DNA of 64,000 nt from a candidate division FCPU426 bacterium (GTDB lineage: Bacteria; Oederibacteriota; Muellerivitia; Muellerivitales; DAHXKG01): assembly GCA_027366525.1 (NCBI GenBank), contig DAHXKG010000003.1, positions 1 through 64,000 on the forward strand. Direction: 5' to 3'. Below, in pieces: positions 46,894 through 55,842 of the stretch. The notes below the pieces were generated by a model. The model did no database searches. It saw nothing but the letters and a program-made list of their open reading frames with translations, and was not told where the DNA came from. The position numbers and the translations under genes were made by a program. Position 1 is the first letter of the stretch. The number at the start of each line of letters is the position of its first letter.

Positions 46894-48048
46894 TCATTTA
46901 TGTTTTTTCTTAATACTGCCCTTTTTTTTATGAATCTTCACGACTCGTTTTCTTTTGACTGTTTTCTTTATTTTTGAACTACGTGTTTTGATTTTAGCTG
47001 ATTTATGCTTCTTACTCGCTCGAAGTTTAAACCCTGACATGAATACCGCATGGATTGCTGCGGTCGAATCGATGGTCTGAATGGGCCGTCCAAAATTATT
47101 ATTATAAAGCTTTTCTGCTTTTCGAACCCATGAGTCCTTTAATGGAGGAAGCTCGCCTGCTTTACAATTATCAATGGCTTGTCTTAAATTTCTAATCCCA
47201 GGGATGGTGGTTGAAACCTCAGGATATGCCAAAGTCCATTGAATGGCCGTCTCCGCCATGGATTTTGAAGATGCAGCTAAAAATTGAAGCTTTTTCACTT
47301 TTAATAACGTTTCTTGAAGTGATGAACCCCGATAAAGATTTTTTCGATGATCATCGCCCAAAAAAATCGTTTGAGCATTAAATCGACCGGATAAAGCTCC
47401 AAAAGCTAACGGAACTCGCGCAATCATGCCGATTTTATATTTTTTTAAGATTGGAAATAACTTGGAAATGGGCTCTTGGTATAAGAGATTAAAAAACACC
47501 TGAAGTACATCCACCTGTCTCCATTGAATCAACTCATTTGCCGCATTTGGTTCTTTATCCTTAAGTGAAATTCCAAAAGCTCGAATTTTTCCTGCTTGTT
47601 TCAATTCAGCAATTGTTTTCAAAACACTCGAGCACTGATCATTCCATTCTCTATTCCATGTATGCAATTGCAACACATCAATACATTCTGTCTTTAAATT
47701 TCTCAAGGACGTTTCCACTTGGTCCTGAATGGATTCAGCTGAAAAGACATCTTCCAATGGGGTTCCAACGGAATTATTCCAATTTAAATTTTTAGGACGA
47801 ACCTTAGTCGCTATGATAGCCCGCTCCCCTCTTTCCTGGAGAACGGAAGCAATCAGTCGTTCACTATGACCATTGCCATATGCCAAAGCTGTATCAATAA
47901 AATTGCATCCCATATTGAGTGCCTGGTGTAAAGCTTGCCGAGAATAAAAATCATCCTGTGGACCCCACATGGATCCTCCAATGGCCCATGCTCCAAATCC
48001 AATTTCGCTTACATAAAGCCCCGTTGTTCCTAGCCATCGATATCGCAT
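46894..48048 (-). CDS. Aldo/keto reductase with Lys/Arg-rich C-terminal tail
   Basis: A 384-residue protein. Residues 1-335 are an aldo/keto reductase barrel with NADPH-dependent features: EIGFGAWAIGG, IDTALAYGNGHSE (Asp and Tyr), ATKV (Lys), LQLHTW (His) and the C-terminal TTIPGIRN. The last 46 residues are extremely basic (about half Lys or Arg), an addition not seen in ordinary members. The tail may bind nucleic acid or a membrane; function unknown. ATG 48048 is chosen because GGAGCGGG precedes it. It lies upstream of the Nudix gene. Confidence 0.85.
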   Translation of the reverse strand: MRYRWLGTTGLYVSEIGFGAWAIGGSMWGPQDDFYSRQALHQALNMGCNFIDTALAYGNGHSERLIASVLQERGERAIIATKVRPKNLNWNNSVGTPLEDVFSAESIQDQVETSLRNLKTECIDVLQLHTWNREWNDQCSSVLKTIAELKQAGKIRAFGISLKDKEPNAANELIQWRQVDVLQVFFNLLYQEPISKLFPILKKYKIGMIARVPLAFGALSGRFNAQTIFLGDDHRKNLYRGSSLQETLLKVKKLQFLAASSKSMAETAIQWTLAYPEVSTTIPGIRNLRQAIDNCKAGELPPLKDSWVRKAEKLYNNNFGRPIQTIDSTAAIHAVFMSGFKLRASKKHKSAKIKTRSSKIKKTVKRKRVVKIHKKKGSIKKKHK

Positions 48049-48081
48049 TGCCCGCTCCTTCATTTTCAGATTTTTTTGAAA

Positions 48082-49182
48082 TTATTTTAGATTTTTTTGG
48101 TGATCCTCTAAATATACTTCTCGATAAATAGAAAAAAAAGCAAGTCCCAAGGAAAGTATAATGGGTCCTAAAAAAATACCTAAAACGCCATAAACTTTTA
48201 ACCCTCCAATGATAGTAAAAAAAATTAGAAAAAATGGAAGTTGACTATCATTTCCGATCATCCATGTTTTGACCAAATTATCCGACAGGTTTACTACAAT
48301 AATCCCCCATAATGACAAAAGAATCGCTGCCCCAATATGTCCCTGATTCAATACCCAAAGAATGGTGGGAATCCAAATCATAAAAACACTTAAAAAGGGC
48401 ACAAATGAACTAAAAAAAACACTGACACCTAATAAAACAGGCACCGGAGCCCCTACGATGGCAAAGCCGGCTCCTGCTAAAATTCCATGAATCAAATTCG
48501 TTACTACTAAAGCTCGAACTACTGTTACAACGGTTTGAGTAAATGTCTTTACTACTTTTTCTCGATGGTCCGGTTCGATCGGTAAAAAATCTATAATCTT
48601 TCTAGAATATTTTTCACCATCTCTTAAAAAGAAAAATACAGCTACAATCACGAATAATCCATCCATTGCAAATAACGCAATATGTTTAAAAACAAAAGCC
48701 AATTTATTGAGTGCTAATTGCGATAGTTTTTGAATGGATGATGTAATTGTCTGATTAATCAATGATTCTGCATGCACTGGATCAAATCCAAATTTTTCCA
48801 TTAAAATCAGGATACCCAAATGATTGACTTTCGATTGAAGCCAATCTTTTTTTTGATCCAAACTCATCCTTGAAAACGTGTGGTACAGATGTCCGATTTC
48901 TTGTCCTAATTGAGTCAGCATCCAAAATCCTGGTAAAACAATAATAATCATCATTAAAATTGTTACCAAGGCAGCTGATATATTTGCTCGTCTTCCCAAC
49001 CATTGATCGATCCGTTGATAAAACGGATAAAAAACAAGAGCTAAAATCAGAGCCCAAAAAAAAGAGACAAGAAATGGTCCAAAAAGAGTAATGAGTAAAA
49101 CCAGTAGTCCAATAAGAATTACAAAAAAAGCTATTGCGAAAATATTTTTTTTGTTAATTACCGAAGTAGCCAAATGTGTCAT
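48082..49182 (-). CDS. AI-2E-family (UPF0118) membrane transporter
   Basis: A 366-residue membrane protein with about eight helices. The opening LLITLFGPFLVSFFWALILALVFYPFY and the C-terminal blocks VPVLLGVSVFFSSFVPFLSVF and GGLKVYGVLGIFLGPIIL are diagnostic of the AI-2E family. Members have been proposed to export autoinducer-2 or act in Na+/H+ exchange; the substrate here cannot be told. It lies 33 bp upstream of the aldo/keto reductase on the minus strand and is divergent from the rhodanese gene. Confidence 0.88.
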   Translation of the reverse strand: MTHLATSVINKKNIFAIAFFVILIGLLVLLITLFGPFLVSFFWALILALVFYPFYQRIDQWLGRRANISAALVTILMMIIIVLPGFWMLTQLGQEIGHLYHTFSRMSLDQKKDWLQSKVNHLGILILMEKFGFDPVHAESLINQTITSSIQKLSQLALNKLAFVFKHIALFAMDGLFVIVAVFFFLRDGEKYSRKIIDFLPIEPDHREKVVKTFTQTVVTVVRALVVTNLIHGILAGAGFAIVGAPVPVLLGVSVFFSSFVPFLSVFMIWIPTILWVLNQGHIGAAILLSLWGIIVVNLSDNLVKTWMIGNDSQLPFFLIFFTIIGGLKVYGVLGIFLGPIILSLGLAFFSIYREVYLEDHQKNLK

Positions 49183-49386
49183 CCTTCACTATGATCTAAA
49201 CTACTTTACATTTGCCTTTGGCTTTTTTACTATAGTTAAATCTCAATAAACAAGACTCTTTTATAAAAAACTTGCTTTATGTTATTATGTTTTCTACTCT
49301 AATTTAAGACAATTTATAGCGTTATGCTATTCAAAAATGCTAATGAATTCATGAAAATCATGAAATAGATCAAGAGAGCCAAACCG

Positions 49387-49989
49387 GTGAAACGAAATTC
49401 AAGATTTCTGGACTGGATTCAAACTTTATGTCCCTTTTCGATGCGTACCGCTTTACGCCAAGCCATGGATATTTTTTTTATTTCCTCCCTGATTGCCCTT
49501 TTATTCAATTCATTTTTTACCTATGGAATTAACCTTAAAGTTCACCCAGTCATTCCCATTTCGATTCAACAAATCTTAAAAAAATCCAAAGCCATTCATT
49601 ATGCAGGCTGGAACGCCCCAGGCTCCCCAACTACTCCTCACATTAATAAAATTATGTTTATTAACCTTCAAGGAGCCAAAAATCGATTTGATCAACACGT
49701 TACCTTTTTAGATGCCCGTTCTCCCATGGCCTATCGAGCCGGACATATTGAAGGCGCCCTGAACTTTTATTCAGAACACTTGAATCAATCTGCTCAAAAA
49801 ATACTTCCACATCTTTTGAATAAAAAGAAAGAATTAGTCACCTACTGTGAAGGAGGATCTTGTGACTTAGCAATTCGACTCGCTCAATTTCTTCATGAGC
49901 AAGGTTATTCGGATGTGGATGTTTTTGTTGGCGGTTTCCCTCAATGGGCACATGCGCATTACCCTATTCACCAAGGATCGCACCGATGA
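49387..49989 (+). CDS. Membrane-anchored rhodanese-like protein
   Basis: A 200-residue protein with one N-terminal membrane helix (about 25-45) and a rhodanese domain from about residue 90. The catalytic-type loop has Cys154 in TYCEGGSCD, preceded by FLDARSP..YRAGHIEGA. The domain probably faces the periplasm and carries sulfur or performs redox chemistry. The start is GTG 49387. Its TGA overlaps the next start (ATGA), coupling it to the MauE/DoxX-type gene; the pair recurs in other genomes as a thiol/redox module. Confidence 0.85.
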   Translation: MKRNSRFLDWIQTLCPFSMRTALRQAMDIFFISSLIALLFNSFFTYGINLKVHPVIPISIQQILKKSKAIHYAGWNAPGSPTTPHINKIMFINLQGAKNRFDQHVTFLDARSPMAYRAGHIEGALNFYSEHLNQSAQKILPHLLNKKKELVTYCEGGSCDLAIRLAQFLHEQGYSDVDVFVGGFPQWAHAHYPIHQGSHR

Positions 49990-50453
49990 AAAAAAAATTA
50001 CACCCCTCCCATCTATGGATTCCAACCCTACTACGAATTATTTGTGGGCTTATCCTTGTTTATGCTAGTCTCGACAAGATTGGACATGCCGCAACGCTCA
50101 TGCACATTATTGAAGCTTATCAAGTTCTTCCTGTGGCTCTCGTTCCACTAGCCGCCGTTATTATTCCATGGTTAGAGTTTTTTACTGGTCTTTTACTCTG
50201 CTTGGGCGTTTATTGGCGAGGTGCCCTCTTAATCTTCTGCACGTTAATGATCGTTTATATCTTTGCGCTTGCTTCGGATTTGATTCGAGGCATTGAATTA
50301 AATTGTGGATGTTTTTCAATTCGATCAACCGACATGATTAGCTGGTGGACCGTCCTTCGTGATCTTGGTTTTTTGGGTTTGGGATTATTCACGCTGAAAA
50401 GTCCTAAGACCTATTTGTCATTCGATCCCTCTGATTCTTCCTCCAAATCGTAG
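49986..50453 (+). CDS. MauE/DoxX-like membrane protein
   Basis: About 155 residues with four hydrophobic helices. Motifs RIICGLILVYASLDKIGH, PWLEFFTGLLLCLG and a loop with CGCF belong to the MauE/DoxX family, thought to take part in periplasmic disulfide or heme-related redox chemistry. ATG 49986 overlaps the rhodanese stop by four bases. The CGC Cys pair fits a redox role alongside the rhodanese domain; this is inference. Confidence 0.82.
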   Translation: MKKKLHPSHLWIPTLLRIICGLILVYASLDKIGHAATLMHIIEAYQVLPVALVPLAAVIIPWLEFFTGLLLCLGVYWRGALLIFCTLMIVYIFALASDLIRGIELNCGCFSIRSTDMISWWTVLRDLGFLGLGLFTLKSPKTYLSFDPSDSSSKS

Positions 50454-50454
50454 C

Positions 50455-51990
50455 ATGGATTTCTCAAAATCCATTTCTAAATATTTCTGGTTTTTTTCAT
50501 TACTTATTCTTGCGATGGCCTTTCAGGGATCTCGAGGCATATGGGAGTCCGGTGAAGGTTATTATGCCGGTGCCGCATGCTCGATGTTTCAAAATCACCA
50601 ATGGATGCTTCCCTCCATTTATGGAAGCCCTTTCCTTGACAAACCCCCCCTCTTATATTGGGGCATGATCTTGTGCATGAAATGCTTAGGTCCCCACACC
50701 TGGGGAGCAAGACTTTTTATCGCCTTATGCTTTCTTGGAACAACGTTGATGATTAAAAAAATTGGAGATGACTTTTGGAGTCCTGTAGAAGGACAATGGG
50801 CTGCAATCATTTACGCCACAATGTTACTCCCTTTTGCTGCGGCCAATATTATTACGCCTGATACTCCGTTAACTTTTCTTAGTACAACTATGTTTTTCTT
50901 TTTTTTAAAAGCAGTACGCGCCCCTGTTCAGAACTTCAATCCATGGAAAATTTTATTTTTTGTTTTTATAGGATTGGGTTTTTTAACTAAAGGGCCTGCC
51001 ATTTTAGTCTTGATCCCTTCTTTGATGATTTATTTAATTTATCAAAAAAAATTAAAACAATTCTTATTACATTGGGATATCGGTTTAGGAATTTTGATTT
51101 CCATGATTCTGGGACTGAGTTGGTACGTCTGGATCGCCGTTCATATTCCCGGATCGCTGAAATATTTTTTAAATAATGAAGTCGTTGGCCGATTGTTCAC
51201 CGCCCAATATCACCGTAATAATGGGTTTTGGGGAACTTTCATTTATATTCCGGTTTTAGTCCTCGGAACTCTTCCCTGGAGTATATCTTGGATCCCTCAG
51301 ATTTCTAAATCATATCACCAGCTTCAAAAAAATTGGAACTATCGATTTCAACAGCATACGGCCTTTTTATTCATTTTATGTTGGATTTTACCCTCGTTTT
51401 TAATTTTTTCGCTTGCTCAATCCCGGCTGCCACTTTATGTACTCCCGCTTTTCCCGCCTTGTGCATTGGCTACGGCACGCATGTTAAAAGTGTCTGACTC
51501 GACTTTCGGCTTAAAATACACTCTAGTTAAAAAACATCTAAACTCATTACTTCTTGGATTATTGATCATTGGTTTATTGATTTTAAGATGGAGTTTGGCT
51601 TGGATTCCAACTTCTCAAAATACGCAAACGCTTTGTCATACATTGCAGAAGATTATTCCAGCTTCCGAACCCATTGTTCTAATCAATCAAAATATCTTTG
51701 GAATGCAAATGTATCTACCTAATTCCATTCTTTGTACTAAATTGGGAACGAATTATCCTTTATTTCATCTCCAAAAGAATCTGACGACTATCTTGCCACA
51801 TATGGATTTGAAAAATACCTCGGTTGCTTTCTTGATTTCAAGTCAGCAAAAAAAGCAAGTCGAGCATCTTCTATTACAGTTTGGAATTCTGGAAAAAACT
51901 ATTCGTTTGCCTTTTCAAAGAATGATTCTTTTTTATGATTTGAAATCACAGGCTCATTTATACAAAAATAGAGTTAAATCCACCGGATGA
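50455..51990 (+). CDS. GT39-like membrane glycosyltransferase (ArnT/PMT_2 family)
   Basis: A 511-residue integral membrane protein with about twelve helices. The first periplasmic loop has E31 and E34 in WESGEGYY, corresponding to the catalytic acidic pair of ArnT/PMT enzymes. DKPPLLYW and the PDTPLTF region also match. It would transfer a sugar from a polyprenyl-phosphate donor to lipid A or another acceptor at the periplasmic face. It starts 1 bp after the MauE-like stop. Its 3' end overlaps the convergent methyltransferase by 37 bp. Confidence 0.86.
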   Translation: MDFSKSISKYFWFFSLLILAMAFQGSRGIWESGEGYYAGAACSMFQNHQWMLPSIYGSPFLDKPPLLYWGMILCMKCLGPHTWGARLFIALCFLGTTLMIKKIGDDFWSPVEGQWAAIIYATMLLPFAAANIITPDTPLTFLSTTMFFFFLKAVRAPVQNFNPWKILFFVFIGLGFLTKGPAILVLIPSLMIYLIYQKKLKQFLLHWDIGLGILISMILGLSWYVWIAVHIPGSLKYFLNNEVVGRLFTAQYHRNNGFWGTFIYIPVLVLGTLPWSISWIPQISKSYHQLQKNWNYRFQQHTAFLFILCWILPSFLIFSLAQSRLPLYVLPLFPPCALATARMLKVSDSTFGLKYTLVKKHLNSLLLGLLIIGLLILRWSLAWIPTSQNTQTLCHTLQKIIPASEPIVLINQNIFGMQMYLPNSILCTKLGTNYPLFHLQKNLTTILPHMDLKNTSVAFLISSQQKKQVEHLLLQFGILEKTIRLPFQRMILFYDLKSQAHLYKNRVKSTG

Positions 51991-52613
51991 TAGTGGTCAA
52001 AAATTTTTACTTGCCGCACTGGCAGCTGCCTCGCAAACCTAACAATTTCCGCCGCATTCACTGAAAATCGATTGGATTCCTGAAAAACTAATTCTCGATT
52101 GAGAATATTAAATGCAACGGCCTTTTTCGTTTGTTTCAATGCAACCGTAAGTATGCTTTTCATATACTTCCAGTTATCCTGAATTTGAATATTGAAAAGA
52201 CCCGATAAAAATGAAAAATCAAAACGCCCCGCGGGATAGGGTTTCATCAAGAGATGCCGCACCTCAAAATAACCTTGTGGATTCATTTGTTGAGCAGTTT
52301 GGAGTATTTCTGGAAATAAATCAATGCCGATATATTGAGCTGAAATTTTTTTGCGATATAAAAACTGACAGAAAGCGCCAAGTCCACAACCGATGTCTAA
52401 AAGTTTCTGATGATTTAATTCTCCAATTTTTAAAAATATTTCAAATCGCTCTTTTTGACCTTTTTTTGAATTCCAACCCACTTTCTGCTCCAAATTTTTT
52501 TGAGTTTTGAATTGAGTCATATAATACGCTCGAAATTGAATTAAATCTGTTCGAGAAAATCCCGGAAAATATTTTTGACGAAACATGGAATTCAAATGAT
52601 CCGATCGTGTCAT
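51954..52613 (-). CDS. SAM-dependent methyltransferase (class I)
   Basis: About 219 residues. The SAM-binding motif is LLDIGCGLGAFCQFL, followed by YIGIDLFPEIL with the acidic ribose-binding residue and FDFSFLSGLFNI (post II). The substrate is unknown. The frame is open to 52670, but that would overlap the hydrolase gene; ATG 52613 gives a 7-bp gap instead, although its ribosome site is weak. The 3' end overlaps the convergent GT39 gene by 37 bp. Confidence 0.75.
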   Translation of the reverse strand: MTRSDHLNSMFRQKYFPGFSRTDLIQFRAYYMTQFKTQKNLEQKVGWNSKKGQKERFEIFLKIGELNHQKLLDIGCGLGAFCQFLYRKKISAQYIGIDLFPEILQTAQQMNPQGYFEVRHLLMKPYPAGRFDFSFLSGLFNIQIQDNWKYMKSILTVALKQTKKAVAFNILNRELVFQESNRFSVNAAEIVRFARQLPVRQVKIFDHYHPVDLTLFLYK

Positions 52614-52620
52614 TAATTGA

Positions 52621-53460
52621 TTACGCTCGAAAAAAACGAACCGTTTTCTGTGTTGCTTGTTGAAGAACATTTGACGCTGTTTTAAAGGGATGGGAGCTAT
52701 TAAATTTGTGATCGGCCTCAGGAATCAAAAACGTTTCCATGTTTTTTGAAAATTGCGCTAGCTCCTGCGTTTCTTGAAAGGGAACGGTGTAATCGGCTTG
52801 CCCATGGACAGCAAGGATGGGAATCGATAATTTTTCTATGCAACCTTTTATATCGCCTTGCAATTCCCAATATTCCAGATCTTCCAAACAGGATTTCAAA
52901 TATTGCAAGGTTTGGCCCGTACGTGAACTTTCAAATTTTAAAAAGCCCTGGTGTTTCCAACTCTGTTTGACTTCATTGGAATATCGATTGACATGCGCAA
53001 TGGTAGCCCAAGTGCAAATTTTTTTAACTTCAGGAGTTAATGCAGCCACAATGAAGCTAAGTGCTCCGCCACGCGAATGCCCCCATAAATAAATGTTTTT
53101 TCTTGAATCCAATTCTTTTATCACTTGTCCTTCTTGAATTTTCTGAATTAATATTTGGCATTCCTGCATTTGCTGAGATAACGTATCCTTTTCAAAAGAA
53201 CCTAAATCGGAAAATATGCCATCATTTGACGTCATTCCCGTACCTGAAAAATTAAAACGAATCGTTGGAAATCCTGCCTCCGCCAAAACTTGGGCTAACC
53301 ATGGAAAAAAACTCCAGTCTTTATAGCCTAAAAATCCATGAATCATCAAAATACAAGCCGAAGATTCATGATCTATGGGATTTGGAGTATGCAATGTTCC
53401 TCGAATCATTCTCGAGGAGGAAATTTCTGTTTGAAATTCAATTGTTTTTCCTTGATCCAT
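52621..53460 (-). CDS. Alpha/beta hydrolase (esterase/acyl hydrolase type)
   Basis: A 279-residue alpha/beta hydrolase. The oxyanion strand is ILMIHGFLGYK, the nucleophile elbow GHSRGG, the acid Asp in HGQADYTVP and the catalytic His in EADHKF. It resembles YfhR/FrsA-like or feruloyl-esterase-like hydrolases without a definable substrate. No signal peptide. It follows the DUF255 gene by 5 bp. Confidence 0.86.
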   Translation of the reverse strand: MDQGKTIEFQTEISSSRMIRGTLHTPNPIDHESSACILMIHGFLGYKDWSFFPWLAQVLAEAGFPTIRFNFSGTGMTSNDGIFSDLGSFEKDTLSQQMQECQILIQKIQEGQVIKELDSRKNIYLWGHSRGGALSFIVAALTPEVKKICTWATIAHVNRYSNEVKQSWKHQGFLKFESSRTGQTLQYLKSCLEDLEYWELQGDIKGCIEKLSIPILAVHGQADYTVPFQETQELAQFSKNMETFLIPEADHKFNSSHPFKTASNVLQQATQKTVRFFRA

Positions 53461-53465
53461 AAAAA

Positions 53466-55526
53466 CTAGTCTCCTATCTCTTTGAATACTTCATTCAAAT
53501 CGGTCATTGGTTTTTGACAATGATAATTTTGGCAAATGTACACTGTATCTTTCCCTACCATTTGATGTTTGCCTTCCATCCATGGAATATCGTTTGTGAT
53601 TGTTTGTATCACTTCTGGCGTTCCCGAAAAAATCATTTGATAGGGCATAAATTTTTTCCAAAGTGCTTGAAGTATTGCACTCGGAACCATTGATGCAACC
53701 ACCACCACCTCACTCGGCGGTGAACTGATCCACTGATAAGCTTGAAGCATTTGAGTAAAATGTTCTCCTTGAGTTGCAAGACTATCCTGAAAATATTCCA
53801 AGATATGATCGGCCTGTTTTCTGAAATCATCTTGAGCGCACCAAACTGACAGTCGATACAAATTCAAAGCGGCTATGGAGTTTCCTGAAGGAATAGCTTG
53901 ATCCCAGCCCTCTTTCCATCGAATTAAAAGATGGGGATCCTCTTGATCGATACCCGTAAAATAAAAAGCGCCTGTTGAGGCATCTCCAAACAGATGATCC
54001 ATTTCATGCTTCAAAAAAACAGCTTCCTTTAAATACTGAATTTCAAAAGTGCTTTCAAACAGATCCAACTGACTTTTTTGAAAAAAAGCATAATCATCAA
54101 TGAAGGCCTTGGTTTTTACAGAACCTTGACAATAGGAAGCATATAATCGGTTATCTTTTTTTAAGTAATTCAAAATAAAATCAGATGCGCTTCGAGCCGC
54201 TTCTAAGTATTTCCGATCTCCCAATACCCGATAGCCGATTGCCAATGCGGAAATAGCTAAACTATTCCAAGCCGTTAGAATTTTATAATCCAATCGAGGG
54301 CGTATGCGTTTTGCCCGGGCCCGAATTAAATCTGTTCTACATTGTTCAAACCATTTCCAATCCTTATTAATCTTTTGGAGTTGTTGAAATAAGGGTGATT
54401 TTAGAAAAAGAACGTTTTTGCCATCAAAATTACCGGAGGGAGTTACATTAAATAATTCAATCCATTTTTGGGCATCCTCTGGATTTAATTCATTATAAAA
54501 ATCATCCAAATTCCAAGTATAAAATTTTCCTTCAACACCCTCACTATCGGCATCTTCGGCGCTGAAAAACCCTCCTAAAGTAGGATCACGAAGCTTATTA
54601 AGCAAATAGTCTAAAATTTCCGAAGCCACTCGTCGATATTCTGAATTTTGAGTTAGTTGAAATCCTTCCAAATATACTTGTGCCAGCAATGCATTATCAT
54701 ACAACATTTTCTCAAAATGAGGGATTTGCCAATATCGATCCGTCGAATAGCGGGAAAATCCACCTTCTAAATGATCGTAAATACCTCCTTCAGCCATTTG
54801 ATTTAGTGTTTGATTCAACCACGTTAAAATCCAAGCATCTTTGTTTTTTTGATAAAAACGCAACAAAAACGAAATACGTGTCGGTTGAGGAAACTTGATG
54901 GAATATCCAAATCCTCCATAAATAAAATCAGCTTCTTTTTTAAGTGTTTCCACCACCTGGGTTTCCCAGGCAACATCTATTTTTCCAGAAGAAATTTGAG
55001 GTTTACTTAAGCTTTCACGAACCTGATTAAAAATCGTCATTCCACTTTGAATTAATTCATTTCGATGATTCATCCATGATTTATGAATCCCTAACAAAAG
55101 TTCCTTAAATCCAGTTCGACCATATCGAGTTTCCGGAGGAAAGTATGTACCACCCCAAAATGGCGTTAAGTCTGGCGTCAACCATAAGCTGATGGGCCAC
55201 CCACCCTGACCCGTGAGAAGCATCACCGCATTCATATAAATTTGATCTAAATCAGGTCGTTCTTCTCGGTCGATTTTGATAGCGATATAAAATTCGTTCA
55301 AAATCCGTGCGATCGTTTCATTTTCAAAAGATTCTTTTTCCATCACGTGGCACCAGTGACACGTTGAATACCCAATCGAAAGGAAAATGACTTTGAATTC
55401 GCTCTGGGCCTTTGCTAAGGCTTCATGACCCCATGGATACCAATTTACAGGATTATGGGCATGTTGAAGCAGATAAGGATTTTTCTCATAGATCAATTGA
55501 TTGGTAAACGAGGACTCTGAAGCCAT
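53466..55526 (-). CDS. YyaL/SSP411 family protein (DUF255 thioredoxin fold plus alpha/alpha barrel)
   Basis: A 686-residue member of the YyaL/SPATA20 family. The N-terminal thioredoxin-like domain has [11 protein letters not shown] with a CxxC motif and [13 protein letters not shown]. The remainder is an AGE-like (alpha/alpha)6 barrel with [31 protein letters not shown] and [11 protein letters not shown]. The biochemical role is unsettled in the literature. Head of a three-gene minus-strand run with the hydrolase and methyltransferase. Confidence 0.92.
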   Translation of the reverse strand: MASESSFTNQLIYEKNPYLLQHAHNPVNWYPWGHEALAKAQSEFKVIFLSIGYSTCHWCHVMEKESFENETIARILNEFYIAIKIDREERPDLDQIYMNAVMLLTGQGGWPISLWLTPDLTPFWGGTYFPPETRYGRTGFKELLLGIHKSWMNHRNELIQSGMTIFNQVRESLSKPQISSGKIDVAWETQVVETLKKEADFIYGGFGYSIKFPQPTRISFLLRFYQKNKDAWILTWLNQTLNQMAEGGIYDHLEGGFSRYSTDRYWQIPHFEKMLYDNALLAQVYLEGFQLTQNSEYRRVASEILDYLLNKLRDPTLGGFFSAEDADSEGVEGKFYTWNLDDFYNELNPEDAQKWIELFNVTPSGNFDGKNVLFLKSPLFQQLQKINKDWKWFEQCRTDLIRARAKRIRPRLDYKILTAWNSLAISALAIGYRVLGDRKYLEAARSASDFILNYLKKDNRLYASYCQGSVKTKAFIDDYAFFQKSQLDLFESTFEIQYLKEAVFLKHEMDHLFGDASTGAFYFTGIDQEDPHLLIRWKEGWDQAIPSGNSIAALNLYRLSVWCAQDDFRKQADHILEYFQDSLATQGEHFTQMLQAYQWISSPPSEVVVVASMVPSAILQALWKKFMPYQMIFSGTPEVIQTITNDIPWMEGKHQMVGKDTVYICQNYHCQKPMTDLNEVFKEIGD

Positions 55527-55842
55527 ATTATTTTAAATTTATGTCTTTCCTTGATTCAATTTGTTCATTGTATCATACCCTGAGTTTTGTCTTTTTCAAA
55601 ACATCCCTACTGTATTTAAAAATTTTTATCCCTTTCAAAATCCATTTATTCTTAAAGTTTAATTAAATTATTAAACCTCATATGCATTTTTATTGGATTT
55701 TTTTAATTTTAGCAATCAAACTTTGAGAGCCTTTGTCTCACTCATCCCCTGATTCACGTATTAGAGATATGCGGATGGAGTTAGAAATCAATCTCGCTCA
55801 AATCGATTATGATGATGAAAAAAACGCAGGTTCTCTTTATCC
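55527..55842. other. AT-rich intergenic region
   Basis: 316 bp between two minus-strand genes. A 25-codon plus-strand frame starting at about 55768 (RMELEINLAQIDYDDE) looks vaguely coding, but has no ribosome site and no match I recognise. No RNA gene or terminator seen. Confidence 0.4.
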
